From JAHIEZ01 sp964598275 (GTDB taxonomy: Bacteria; Patescibacteriota; Microgenomatia; UBA12405): a stretch of 64,000 nucleotides of DNA. Below the pieces are notes generated by a model. The model did not search any database, was not told where the DNA came from, and saw nothing but the letters and a program-made list of their open reading frames with translations. Below, in pieces: positions 47,583-56,353 of this stretch. The translations under genes were made by a program, and so were the position numbers. The stretch spans positions 6,619 through 70,618 of the forward strand of contig CAZRAZ010000001.1 in NCBI GenBank assembly GCA_964598275.1, written 5' to 3'. Numbering within the stretch: the stretch's first letter is position 1; every line of letters begins with the position of its first letter.

Positions 47583-48977
47583 TTACATCTCTTCGAGATT
47601 GATGATGCGTTGGAGGATGGCTAGGGAGGAGAGACGGATGGGAGCGTCTAAAAGAGAATTATTTTGAGGATGGCCGAGGTTTTTGACCTGTGAATAGGGA
47701 GTGTCGGAGGTATAGTTTATTATGCCGATGTCGAAAGGAGCAGAGTGGAGATCGACGATAGTATCTTTGGGAGTGGTTTGATCGTAGGCGGCTTGAGTGA
47801 CGGCGGAAAGATAAGGACCGGATTCCATTTCGATTGCGGTAAAATTGTTTTTGGAATATTTGTCGATGAGGGCTTGGTTTTGGAGGAAGGTGCCGAGAAC
47901 GGAAACGGCTTTTTGGTTGGTAAGAATAGAACCTTGAAAAGGCCCGCCGACAGCTTCGCAGTCTTGGCGGGTAAAGAAAAAAGAATTGAAACAGTTGTTG
48001 AAAAGATAAGTGTTCTGGGAGTGTTCGTCAAAAACGGCTTTGGGAATGTAAATGTCGCCGATTTCGCCGTTTAAGACGGCGGCTTTGCCTAAAATGTAAA
48101 CACCTTTGATTTTTTCGACGTTTTGGAGGACTTCGGTTAAAATAAGACTGGCAGAAAAACCCAAAGGATAGTCGATATTAAAAATTAAAGCCTCGGATTT
48201 GGCTAGTTTTTTTGGTTTTTTGATTTTGAGAGCAGGATCGAGATTTTTGGTTTTGGCGAGAGTTTTGATGGGAATAATTTGGGTATTGATGTCAAGGTAG
48301 TGGGCAGAAGAAATATTGACGAGAGAGGAAGGAGAGCCGAGAAGATTTTTGAGGGAATAATTATTGCTGGAAACAAAATAGATAGTTTGACGAGACATGT
48401 GAATTTTGGGGATCGCTCCGATGCGCTCCCGATGCGCTTCGGGGTCGTTCGGAGTGCTCTCCACGGCGGGTAAACCTGTGGCAGTGACTGTGGCGATATT
48501 TTTCCACCACCTTTGAGTGGTTTTGGCATAGTCGTTCCAGGAACCGGCCAAAAGACGAAGGCGGAGATTGATAAAGCCCTTTTGGGCTTTATTGGTTTCG
48601 GTTTGGTAGGCGAGAAGAAGATTGACAATGTCGTCGGTGTCGGAAACAGAGGCGATAAAAACAGCTAAGGTGTGGGTTTTTTTATCAAAATGCAGGCGGC
48701 GGCGACGGTCGGAACTGGCGACTTGGGGCCAAGATAAGATGTTTTTGAATCCAGCTTTGGCAAAAACTTCTGGGCGTTGACCGAGGATGACGGTTTTGGT
48801 TTGGTCGATACATTTTGGCAGACGGGCAAGGGTATAAGCAAGGGCGTCTTTTGCACGAAGGAGAGATTTCATTTTAATAAAAGTGTTTTCGAGAGATTTT
48901 AGGGCAATTTCCTGATTGGATTTGAGGGCAGAGCGGTAGGCGCGAAGATGAAGTTCGATTGAAGAGATGGTAGACAT
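47583..48977 (-). CDS. Uncharacterised protein with a nucleoside-phosphorylase-like C-terminal domain
   Basis: A 464-aa soluble protein. The N-terminal half is mixed helical. The C-terminal half contains VYILGKAAVLNGEIGDIYIPKAVFDEHS and an FTAIEMESGPYLSAV segment, a G-D-I-x-I-P and E-M-E pattern like phosphorylase/PNP-fold proteins (a DUF6909-type arrangement), but the substrate is unknown. Two palindromic insertions interrupt the chain in frame: GLPAVESTPNDPEAHRERIG (48415-48477) and RQDCEAVGG (47943-47978). TATAAT (48984-48989, minus strand) ends 6 nt before the ATG. Confidence 0.7.
   Translation of the reverse strand: MSTISSIELHLRAYRSALKSNQEIALKSLENTFIKMKSLLRAKDALAYTLARLPKCIDQTKTVILGQRPEVFAKAGFKNILSWPQVASSDRRRRLHFDKKTHTLAVFIASVSDTDDIVNLLLAYQTETNKAQKGFINLRLRLLAGSWNDYAKTTQRWWKNIATVTATGLPAVESTPNDPEAHRERIGAIPKIHMSRQTIYFVSSNNYSLKNLLGSPSSLVNISSAHYLDINTQIIPIKTLAKTKNLDPALKIKKPKKLAKSEALIFNIDYPLGFSASLILTEVLQNVEKIKGVYILGKAAVLNGEIGDIYIPKAVFDEHSQNTYLFNNCFNSFFFTRQDCEAVGGPFQGSILTNQKAVSVLGTFLQNQALIDKYSKNNFTAIEMESGPYLSAVTQAAYDQTTPKDTIVDLHSAPFDIGIINYTSDTPYSQVKNLGHPQNNSLLDAPIRLSSLAILQRIINLEEM
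47943..47978. repeat. Palindromic element, copy 2
   Basis: Begins CCCGCCGACAGCTTCGCAG, with outer arms CCCGCC (47943-47948) and GGCGGG (47966-47971) and inner GAC/GTC pairing. It matches copy 1 at 39236-39271 on the same window strand, but the host gene here is on the minus strand, so the encoded peptide is different. Confidence 0.75.
48415..48477. repeat. Nested hairpin insertion in the same gene
   Basis: CTCCGA (48416-48421) and TCGGAG (48449-48454) form the outer arms; CCCGATGCGCTTCGGGG is an inner hairpin. A CTCCACGGCGGG tail like that at 37490 follows. It adds about 20 residues in frame. Confidence 0.7.
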
Positions 48978-49007
48978 GAGTTGATTATAGCGAAAAGAGA
49001 AAAGTGA

Positions 49008-49280
49008 TTATTTTTTGGGAGGAAGGTCGATGATTTTGGCAATGAGGAATTTGTTTTGATAGTAGAGATCGTCCAGTTTTTTGACAGCTTTTTGCATGGC
49101 TTTGAGGCTGGAGAGTTGGATAAAAGCAAAATCGGGCTGAATTTTTAATTCAGGAATAGAGGTGGCAAAGCGAAAAGAGACAATGTCGCCAAATTTAGTG
49201 AAGAGTTTTTTAATGTCTTCTTTGGTAGTGTTTTGAGGAAGGTTACCAAGGTAGATAGTTTTTATTTGAGGTTGATTCAT
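49008..49280 (-). CDS. RRM-domain RNA-binding protein
   Basis: A 90-aa single RNA-recognition-motif protein. RNP2 is IYLGNL and RNP1 is DFAFIQL, a weaker form of the usual GFGFVxF with fewer aromatics. The beta-alpha-beta spacing is regular: KTIYLGNLPQNTTKEDIKKLF then IVSFRFATSI. Such short RRM proteins are common RNA chaperones in CPR and cyanobacteria. The gene is divergent from the one at 49324. Confidence 0.9.
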   Translation of the reverse strand: MNQPQIKTIYLGNLPQNTTKEDIKKLFTKFGDIVSFRFATSIPELKIQPDFAFIQLSSLKAMQKAVKKLDDLYYQNKFLIAKIIDLPPKK

Positions 49281-49323
49281 AGTTTTTTACAATATAGCCT
49301 GTTTATGTATTATAATATAAAAC

Positions 49324-51639
49324 ATGGACGAAAATGATAGAGGCTATCAAAGATATCTTGATGAACAACGAAGGCAGGAAGAGAGGGACGCTTTGTATGA
49401 AAGTCGGCAGGAAGCGGGGAGAGGAAAACAGGTTTTAAGGCAGTTGGGGTATGAGTTTAGAGGGGCGGATAATTTATATGCCAAGCTTTTGGCTTTTCCA
49501 CAGGGGGAGGAGTGGCAGTCTGAAACCGGGGATAACGTGGCAGGAGAATTGTTGAGGTCGGCGTTGACGGATTCGGCGTTGTTGCCGAGATTAAGAGAGG
49601 GTGACAGAACTTTGGAGTATTCGGTGAGTTCCGGAGTAGCGCTGTTGATGGATAGAGTAAGAACCAGTTGTGAATATGTAGATGGTTTAGCGGCGGTGCA
49701 GGCAAGAGGACGGGATAAAATCGGACAGGCAATGACAGGATATATGGAGGCGGCTGACAGTTTGAAAGCAGTAACCGACGAAAGGCAGGCGATAAAACAG
49801 AAATTGGATAGTGCGGGTGTAGGTGATAATCCGCCATTGAGTGATGATGAGAGAGAGCAGTTGACTAAGAGATTGGTAATGGTTGAGATTGCAATGACAG
49901 ATATGGGGATTAACTCGGGGATAAGAGAAGAAGTTTTGGGGGGAATATACAGGAATTTGACATTGGCAGGGGAGACGGGAAAAACGGTGAGAGATCAGAC
50001 CGAAGCAAACGAGGTAAGGAGAAGGGTAATGAGTAAAAGAGAAACCATATTGAAGGTGGAAGAGGCGGTGAGGGGAGTATCAACATTACAGCATTTATTA
50101 AATAGTTATTTAATGGTAAAGGCAGATTTGAGTGGTTTGATAAAAATGGAATTGGGACCAGAAGCGCAGGTGGCGACACATGTGATGGGTGTGATATCAC
50201 TATCTGACCATTTGAACAAGGCAACGACAATTGCAATGAGGGAGATGTTTAGGTTGGTTTATAAGGGGGGGACTGAAAGTAAACTAGCTTTACCGATATT
50301 TGGAGAACATGAAGAAAATTTGACTACGCGAAGATATACTCCATCGGAGAGAACCAAGTTTTTTAAGGATTGGGAGGAGTGTGTAGAGGTCGAGTTGAGG
50401 GAAAGGGGAATTGATGAGGATACTTTTAGATTGGCATCAGATGCGGTAAGTTTAACAACTGTGTTTACGGAATTATTTACGATGGGAGGGATGGCATATA
50501 CCAGAGACAGAATAACAGGAAGGAAAATCTCAGTAGATAATGAGGGAGGATCAGGAAGTTTTTATGATACCGGAGATGTAGATACTAAAGATAAGACACA
50601 TCAATTGCGTGATAGAAAGAGCGGGGAAGCAATGAAGGGAAGGGCGGCGCCCAGACCGGGAGTTATTAAGGGGCTGGTGCAGGAGTTGCAGTATAATATT
50701 TTCCAGTATACGGAAGCGTGTTTTGTAGACGTGAATGCGGATGGATCAATTACAAAAACGCCGTTGAACAAAAGTATTTTGGAGGCGATGACGGAGGAGC
50801 CGGTAGCGGGACAGAGGGAATATACTGTTAGAGATATGCTGTGGAGTTTGAAGGATGGAGCTTTGCAGTTAGCGATGTATTTTGCCTTTAGAGCGGCACA
50901 AATAGGCGAGAAATTAGATGAATTGACGACAGGAAGAATAAATGTGATTCAGGAATTGGGTGGTGGGCCGGAGAAATTAGTGCAAGACATGATTGATAGT
51001 TTGTTAGGGTTGCACAAAGCTTGGCAGATTATACCGTATGGGTCGGGAGGGGTGCGACCGTATTGGGGTTCATATGATATGGATACTGATGAGTCGGGGG
51101 AGACCGAGAGAGGCAAAATGAGGGCGAGATATGATCGGATGAAGATAATTGAGACGCAAAGGAACATGATAAATATTTTGAGTGACTTTTACAGAGGTGC
51201 GGTAGCAGGGCATGTTACTTCAGGGGGGTATATTGATAACCCTGACTTTAGGGGTCTTGTTGATTTGTTGCCGGGAAGAATTTATGAGAGAGTAGTTTTA
51301 TATACAAATGTGATGACGGTTCAACAATACCATTTGGCGATATTGTTGGCAAAAAGCGAACAAGGAGGTGTTCTGACGGAAGAGATGCTAGAGGGTGATA
51401 CACCAATAGCTAGAGCATTGAGAAAAATTTTGTCTCAAAAGAGGTCTGATGAGGCAGAGTCTTTGATAAATGTAGTGTTGCCAGGTGGATATGCCGCTTA
51501 TTCTGCTGATGAGAGACAAAGAGACAGGGAATTGACCAATTTAATAAATGAATCTGCGGCAAAAGCAATGGGTGGAAGGCAAATGACTGATCATATGAGG
51601 AGAATATCGGGTTTGACTGATCATGCGGAAAGGGTTTAA
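49324..51639 (+). CDS. Large hypothetical protein
   Basis: A 771-aa soluble, strongly helical and charged protein starting MDENDRGYQRYLDEQRRQEERD. No signal peptide or membrane segment, no Walker motif, no cysteine cluster. A few Gly/Pro-rich stretches (GGSGSFYDTGDVDTKDK at about 410, YGSGGVRPYWGSYDMD at about 570) separate helical blocks. I recognise no family. It runs tail to tail with the T4SS VirB6-like gene (5 bp apart), so it may be a T4SS cargo or accessory. TATAAT (49311-49316) ends 7 nt before the ATG. Confidence 0.65.
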   Translation: MDENDRGYQRYLDEQRRQEERDALYESRQEAGRGKQVLRQLGYEFRGADNLYAKLLAFPQGEEWQSETGDNVAGELLRSALTDSALLPRLREGDRTLEYSVSSGVALLMDRVRTSCEYVDGLAAVQARGRDKIGQAMTGYMEAADSLKAVTDERQAIKQKLDSAGVGDNPPLSDDEREQLTKRLVMVEIAMTDMGINSGIREEVLGGIYRNLTLAGETGKTVRDQTEANEVRRRVMSKRETILKVEEAVRGVSTLQHLLNSYLMVKADLSGLIKMELGPEAQVATHVMGVISLSDHLNKATTIAMREMFRLVYKGGTESKLALPIFGEHEENLTTRRYTPSERTKFFKDWEECVEVELRERGIDEDTFRLASDAVSLTTVFTELFTMGGMAYTRDRITGRKISVDNEGGSGSFYDTGDVDTKDKTHQLRDRKSGEAMKGRAAPRPGVIKGLVQELQYNIFQYTEACFVDVNADGSITKTPLNKSILEAMTEEPVAGQREYTVRDMLWSLKDGALQLAMYFAFRAAQIGEKLDELTTGRINVIQELGGGPEKLVQDMIDSLLGLHKAWQIIPYGSGGVRPYWGSYDMDTDESGETERGKMRARYDRMKIIETQRNMINILSDFYRGAVAGHVTSGGYIDNPDFRGLVDLLPGRIYERVVLYTNVMTVQQYHLAILLAKSEQGGVLTEEMLEGDTPIARALRKILSQKRSDEAESLINVVLPGGYAAYSADERQRDRELTNLINESAAKAMGGRQMTDHMRRISGLTDHAERV

Positions 51640-51643
51640 TAAA

Positions 51644-53308
51644 TTAGGGGAATTTTTTACCTTGTGTGGCTCCGAGATTTCTGAGACCTGCTTGAGCGGC
51701 GCCGGCAATTTTACCAACTTGGGGTGGGGTTACATTAACGCCGGGAATTTTGCTAATAATATTGGAAATTTTTGTTTGTCCGGTAGTTGCAGCCCATTTT
51801 AGAGTTTGGTCTCCTCCTTGCCAGGCGCCTTCTGAAACAAGACCTCCAATAGGTTTGATTGTTTCACCAATAGCGGTGCCCCATGGAGATGGTTTGAGCA
51901 TAAAAATGAATTCGGGGATCATTTTTGGTAGTTTTGATAGTAAAAAAACGGCGCCGAGACCGATGGCGGCGGCGGGAAGGCCACCGCTTAAGCCGGTGAC
52001 GAAGTTTACCAGATTGCCGTCGGGATTCATAATGGAGGGCATCCAGACAGAACCACCCCGAACCAGAGGATTGTTTTGGATATTATCAATAATGACATTG
52101 ACTAAAACTAAGAAGAGAAAAGAGATAGGAAAGACGGCTAGATGGGCAATAAGCTGGAAGAACCAGGTGCCAAAGCCGATTTTGGCTCCTGGAAAGGCGC
52201 CAAAACCAATTTCGAAAGGGGCAAGGATGATTTTTAGGAGGACGTTGAGATAAGCGACGATGAGACCAAAAAAATATTTTAGTTGCCAGATAAGAATGGC
52301 AAAAACGAGGATGAGTAACATGAGAACAAGGCCTGTTCCTCCACCGATGAATGCCCCTGAAATTTTTTCAGGAGAGAAAATAAATCCGATAACAGCGCCG
52401 ATGATAGAACCCAGAGCGACAAGAGTGTTCATGGGCAGAGCTTTGTAGGATAAGTTATAAATGGCGCTTAAATGGGGAGAAGCTAGTTTGGAAAAGGTGA
52501 AATTGCCTGTTTCACGTTGATAATATCCAAAATAATCCCCTGTAAACAGGTTTTTATCGAAGCCGACACCTTGGACGGTGGTGTAGAGAAGGGCAAGGAC
52601 CATGGTTTGGATAAGATTCATAAGATCGATTAAAAGGCCGGCGATGGCATAGGAAAAAGTGACGAGAATAAGACTGGTGATAATTTTGGGGACGGCGTTT
52701 TGGATGGTAACAATGGTTTGGGGACCGGTTTTGACCCGGAACATGACCATGAGGCCAATGATGATGAAGAAAAATGAAAAAAGAATGTAAATGATATTTC
52801 TAAAGCCACGCCAGATTTTGATTAGAGGCTGAAGAGAGTCGTAGCCTTGACCGTATTGAGCATAGGCTGGTTTGCCCAAAAAATCGTTTTTAATTTGAGC
52901 AAGGTATTGGACGCCGGAGGCAGGAAGAACGTAGGTTTGGGCGATAAGATTTTGGGTGGTGCCGAGAGCGCCACCGGGGAGAAAAGTATTATTGATTAGT
53001 TTGCCGGTATCGATGCTGGCTTGGACGTTATCAAGATATTGGGCTATTTCTTCACCGCCAACAAGCCGGGTGAGAATGCTCATTTGAATGGTGTCGAAAA
53101 AAGAGTCACCCCAGTTTTCCATGGTTTTTTCTATTTTTTTGTTAAGCCAGCGGCGGATAAAATTTTCTTTGGCTTGGATGGGTTTAGTGACAAAGAAAGC
53201 GGCGCTTAGGGATAAAATGAAAATAAAAATCCAGAAAAGAGGTTTGATTTTGGGTAAGAGAGGAGTGTTTTTGCGGTTTAGTTTGGAGAAGAAGGATTTT
53301 GCTGACAT
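51644..53308 (-). CDS. VirB6/TrbL-like T4SS channel protein
   Basis: A 554-aa polytopic membrane protein. An N-terminal anchor (LFWIFIFILSLSAAFFVTKPI) is followed by a soluble segment with WLNKKIEKTMENWGDSFFDTIQMSI, then eight or so membrane helices (about 165-440), including ITSLILVTFSYAIAGLLIDL and LLKIILAPFEIGFGAFPG, a layout seen in VirB6/TrbL proteins that line the inner-membrane pore. The C-terminal about 80 residues are soluble. ATG 53308 is preferred, with TAAAAT (53317-53322, minus strand) ending 8 nt before it. It ends the minus-strand T4SS locus 2. Confidence 0.78.
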   Translation of the reverse strand: MSAKSFFSKLNRKNTPLLPKIKPLFWIFIFILSLSAAFFVTKPIQAKENFIRRWLNKKIEKTMENWGDSFFDTIQMSILTRLVGGEEIAQYLDNVQASIDTGKLINNTFLPGGALGTTQNLIAQTYVLPASGVQYLAQIKNDFLGKPAYAQYGQGYDSLQPLIKIWRGFRNIIYILFSFFFIIIGLMVMFRVKTGPQTIVTIQNAVPKIITSLILVTFSYAIAGLLIDLMNLIQTMVLALLYTTVQGVGFDKNLFTGDYFGYYQRETGNFTFSKLASPHLSAIYNLSYKALPMNTLVALGSIIGAVIGFIFSPEKISGAFIGGGTGLVLMLLILVFAILIWQLKYFFGLIVAYLNVLLKIILAPFEIGFGAFPGAKIGFGTWFFQLIAHLAVFPISFLFLVLVNVIIDNIQNNPLVRGGSVWMPSIMNPDGNLVNFVTGLSGGLPAAAIGLGAVFLLSKLPKMIPEFIFMLKPSPWGTAIGETIKPIGGLVSEGAWQGGDQTLKWAATTGQTKISNIISKIPGVNVTPPQVGKIAGAAQAGLRNLGATQGKKFP

Positions 53309-53338
53309 GTGAGTTAATTTTAGCATAAAGGATCAGGT

Positions 53339-55423
53339 TTAAAGGGAGCCGGTTTGCCAGTCGGCAGGTTGGAGCATTTTGGTGAAGGTCTCCTGTAAGT
53401 CATCGTTGCCGTAGTCGGGGAGACTGACTTTGCTGCCGGTGCCGGCAGAGTCTTTGTTTTTGATTTTTTCCTGTTCGTCGGCGGGAATAAAAAAAGAGAA
53501 AAAATCAGTCATGGTTTGGGTGCCTTTGGCTAGGCGGGGATCGTCAAGTTGTTCTAATTTTACTTTGGCAGTAAGGGTTTTTGGTTTGAGAAGATTGAGA
53601 ATATCAGCCAATTTTTTGAAAAAGTTGAAAGTGACAGGATTGGTGGAATCTTTGGTTTCGTCCCGTTTAACGGTTTTGCAGACCAGTTTGTTTTTTCCTT
53701 GTTCATCGCCGGGAATGGCCAGAGCGGCAAATTGGGTTTCGAAAACAATAGCGCCGTTGGGACGCATACGTTCAACTTGCTTTTCTTGGCCGTCATCGTT
53801 TTTGATAATAACTTTAGAATTAGCGGAACCGGCAGTGGTGAGGTTGAGATAAGGAAAGGCAAGGGAGTGACATTGGTGGCTGGTGTCGGCAAGATAAACA
53901 GGGGTGCAGGAATCGTAGGGTTTGCCACAGTTTAAGGTGCGGCAGGGGTTTTTTTGACCGGAACAGAACCAGGCGATTTGTTCGTTTAGGACATGGCCGG
54001 ATCGGGCTTGGGAAATGAGATCATTTTTGATTTTGTTTTGGAGGTCGCTCGGAGTCATTTTGTAAGCGGAGCTGATGTAACCGACAGGATTGTAGGAACC
54101 AAAGTTTGTATCCAGTTGTTCCTGGCTGGCGAAGGGATTGGTAACGGGTTTGAGATAAACGGTAAGCCAGCGATAAAAGTTGCTGTAGTATCCTTTTAGG
54201 TCTTTGATTTCTTTGGCGATAGAGCTGACAGTGCGGGGAATATAATTGCCGTCGGCATCTTTGGAAAGATCAAAGCTTTCTTTGATGGTTTGGTCGAATT
54301 CGCAAACAGTGACGTATTGGCTGTCTTGGGCGGGGGGATAGTAGTCGGGGGTTTTATTGAGGGGATTTAGGGGTTCGGGTAAGGGGGCGGTGGCAGGAAT
54401 GTGATCGTTAACAGTGACAGGAGGGAGAACGGCAGATTCGAGCTCACAACTGGGAATTTCGAGACAGAGGGTGGGGGCTTCGCCGATATAAAAGGCTTTG
54501 CCAAGACTGTTGGCTTGAGAGAGAGCCATGAGAGCACTTTGTCTTTCAGAATCGTTATAGAAATGGGCAGAGGTGAGAGTAATGTTGGCGGCAGAGTTGC
54601 TTTTTTGGTAGTCACCGTTTTGAGGGCTATCGCCTAAAGTGGTGGATTGGCTGGCCATTTGGCCAATACTGACTTGGGCGGAGGGGTTGATGGACCTGAT
54701 GGCAGAGGAAACAGCGGCAACCCATTGATTGTAGACAGGAGGGCAGGAGGTTTGACCGTCGCAGTGAGGTTCGTTGGCCAATTCGTAGGCAAAAAGAGAG
54801 GGATGATGGCCAATGGTATTAACAACAGTCCGAACATGAGGGAGATAGAACTGTTTATAGCCGTCTTGGTACCAAGAAGTGGGATCAGAGTGAATAGAGG
54901 CAGGAAGAATGTCGCCACTGCTGTTGCTGTAATCGGCCAGGGCAATAATGACCTTGATGCCGTAATCGGCGGCGATATCAAGAAAGATTTTTAGTTTGGC
55001 GGGGTCGGCGCGGTCGGGTGTGCCCCAAATACGAACAACCGAGGCGCCGCAGGAAGAGGAAAGATAACCAAGATGGTCGCGGATAGCAGCTTCGTCGTAG
55101 CGGGCCAGACTGTGAACATTAACGCCTAAAAATTTGCCGGAGAACTGATTTTTGAGCTCTGACATAGCTTGGCAGACGGGACTGTCTTTGAAAAAGGAAT
55201 AAGGATCGTTTTCGAGAGGATTTAATTTACGATTGCCGGAGTATTGCCATAAGAGATAGCCGGAAGCGCCGGCGTCGAAAAACTGGCTGATTTGAGATTT
55301 AAGACTGTCGGTGCAAGTGGCGCCGGAGGGATTGTTGGTGGTTTCTGCGGCCAGGATTGCCGGGGGGGAAAAAATGAGGAAAAAAGATGAAAAGAAAAGG
55401 ACCAGAAGTTGGATTGATTTCAC
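53339..55423 (-). CDS. Secreted glycoside hydrolase family 5-like protein
   Basis: A 694-aa exported protein. Signal peptide 1-26 (ends AILAA). Residues about 100-330 form a GH5-like barrel: FLGVNVHSLARYDEAAIRDHL, VVRIWGTPD, YELANEPHC with acid/base Glu218 and AFYIGEAP with nucleophile Glu315. Before it, YLLWQYSGNRKLNPLENDPY (about 56-75) looks like the last strand of such a barrel, suggesting a permuted or fused arrangement. The C-terminal half is Cys-containing and unrecognised. It probably cleaves a beta-linked surface or wall glycan. Starts at GTG 55423; TATAAT (55430-55435, minus strand) ends 6 nt before it. It sits between T4SS genes. Confidence 0.78.
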   Translation of the reverse strand: MKSIQLLVLFFSSFFLIFSPPAILAAETTNNPSGATCTDSLKSQISQFFDAGASGYLLWQYSGNRKLNPLENDPYSFFKDSPVCQAMSELKNQFSGKFLGVNVHSLARYDEAAIRDHLGYLSSSCGASVVRIWGTPDRADPAKLKIFLDIAADYGIKVIIALADYSNSSGDILPASIHSDPTSWYQDGYKQFYLPHVRTVVNTIGHHPSLFAYELANEPHCDGQTSCPPVYNQWVAAVSSAIRSINPSAQVSIGQMASQSTTLGDSPQNGDYQKSNSAANITLTSAHFYNDSERQSALMALSQANSLGKAFYIGEAPTLCLEIPSCELESAVLPPVTVNDHIPATAPLPEPLNPLNKTPDYYPPAQDSQYVTVCEFDQTIKESFDLSKDADGNYIPRTVSSIAKEIKDLKGYYSNFYRWLTVYLKPVTNPFASQEQLDTNFGSYNPVGYISSAYKMTPSDLQNKIKNDLISQARSGHVLNEQIAWFCSGQKNPCRTLNCGKPYDSCTPVYLADTSHQCHSLAFPYLNLTTAGSANSKVIIKNDDGQEKQVERMRPNGAIVFETQFAALAIPGDEQGKNKLVCKTVKRDETKDSTNPVTFNFFKKLADILNLLKPKTLTAKVKLEQLDDPRLAKGTQTMTDFFSFFIPADEQEKIKNKDSAGTGSKVSLPDYGNDDLQETFTKMLQPADWQTGSL

Positions 55424-55438
55424 AAGCAGATTATATCT

Positions 55439-55804
55439 TTATTTGAAGGGGATGACAAAGTCGAGAAGGTTGACGCCGGTAAAGTTGGTGAGGAATTTCA
55501 GGATAAGCCAAGAGACAATGATGCCGATTAGGCCTAAAAAGGAAGAACCAAGAGTGGAGGAGGCTTGGGCCAGTTTTTTTTCGTCGCCGCCCCCGAAGAG
55601 GTAGGAAAAAGCGCCGGAAAGAAATAAAAAAATAAAAACCAGACCGGCTAAAATAGTGATAACTTGAAGGACGTTGGCAAAAAGACATTCGAGACCTTGG
55701 ATGGTGGCGACACCGTTGACAGCACAACGACCGCCATCGCTGGTGGTATGAGTTTCCCAATTTTCGATGACTTGGGCGTAGACAGGAGAGGCTAATTTAA
55801 ACAT
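55439..55804 (-). CDS. VirB2/TrbC-like pilin 1
   Basis: A 121-aa protein with an extracytoplasmic N-terminal part (EGLECLF-type region) and two membrane helices (about 45-70 and 88-108) separated by the GGGDEKKLAQASSTLGSSFLG loop. The short basic loop with Gly-Asp/Glu-Lys-Lys and a Gly in the second helix is the shared pattern of the five tandem genes here and of VirB2/TrbC pilins. TATAAT (55810-55815, minus strand) ends 5 nt before the ATG. It lies downstream of a terminator, so it has its own promoter. Confidence 0.75.
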   Translation of the reverse strand: MFKLASPVYAQVIENWETHTTSDGGRCAVNGVATIQGLECLFANVLQVITILAGLVFIFLFLSGAFSYLFGGGDEKKLAQASSTLGSSFLGLIGIIVSWLILKFLTNFTGVNLLDFVIPFK

Positions 55805-55842
55805 TGGTAATTATAGTATAACAAGAGGGAAGAGGTAAAGAA

Positions 55843-55866
55843 AAACCCCGCCGGTTGGCGGGGTTT
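55843..55866 (-). terminator. Rho-independent terminator after the second pilin gene
   Basis: AAACCCCGCC, 4-base loop, GGCGGGGTTT is a perfect 10-bp stem; reading on the minus strand it continues into a TTTTT tract. It lies 24 bp after the stop of the pilin gene at 55890. Confidence 0.88.
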
Positions 55867-55889
55867 GAGCTTTTGACGAAGGGTTTTAG

Positions 55890-56279
55890 TTACGGGGTGA
55901 AGAATGTTGGAATGGTGATGCCTTCAATAATTTTAATACCGAAGACAAGATCAATTAACTTCATAATGGCCCAGGCGGCAAAGACAATGGCCAGACCAAT
56001 TAGAGCATTGGTAATTTGGGCACGAGCGGCGGCAACTGCTTTTTCTTCGCCTTGGGAGGTAACCCAACGGAGACCACCCCAGACGAGCATAAAAAAGAAG
56101 ATCAGAGCAACTACCAGCATTATTAGAGAGATGCTACCAGAAATTATACTGGGAATGGTTAATTTTTCCAGGTTGCCAAAGGTATCTGATCCGGTTTTTA
56201 TGTTGATGACATTGCCAGCGGCGTAAACGGGGGCGATTAGGGCAAGATATTTTAATTTGTCGGTGATTTGTTTAATCAT
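55890..56279 (-). CDS. VirB2/TrbC-like pilin 2
   Basis: A 129-aa protein with a short hydrophobic leader (YLALIAPVYAAGN, possible signal peptidase site after VYA) and two membrane helices around the loop RWVTSQGEEKAVAAARAQITNALIGL. It is the most typical VirB2-like member of the array, with Ala-rich second helix. A strong terminator follows it, so it may be the main, separately controlled pilin. A TAAAAT lies about 36 nt upstream of the ATG, leaving a real leader. Confidence 0.78.
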   Translation of the reverse strand: MIKQITDKLKYLALIAPVYAAGNVINIKTGSDTFGNLEKLTIPSIISGSISLIMLVVALIFFFMLVWGGLRWVTSQGEEKAVAAARAQITNALIGLAIVFAAWAIMKLIDLVFGIKIIEGITIPTFFTP

Positions 56280-56353
56280 GTTTGTTTGATTGAATTTTTA
56301 ATGATTGATTTATTTTAACAGTAAATTTTGAGAAATACTAATAGGGGTATGTT

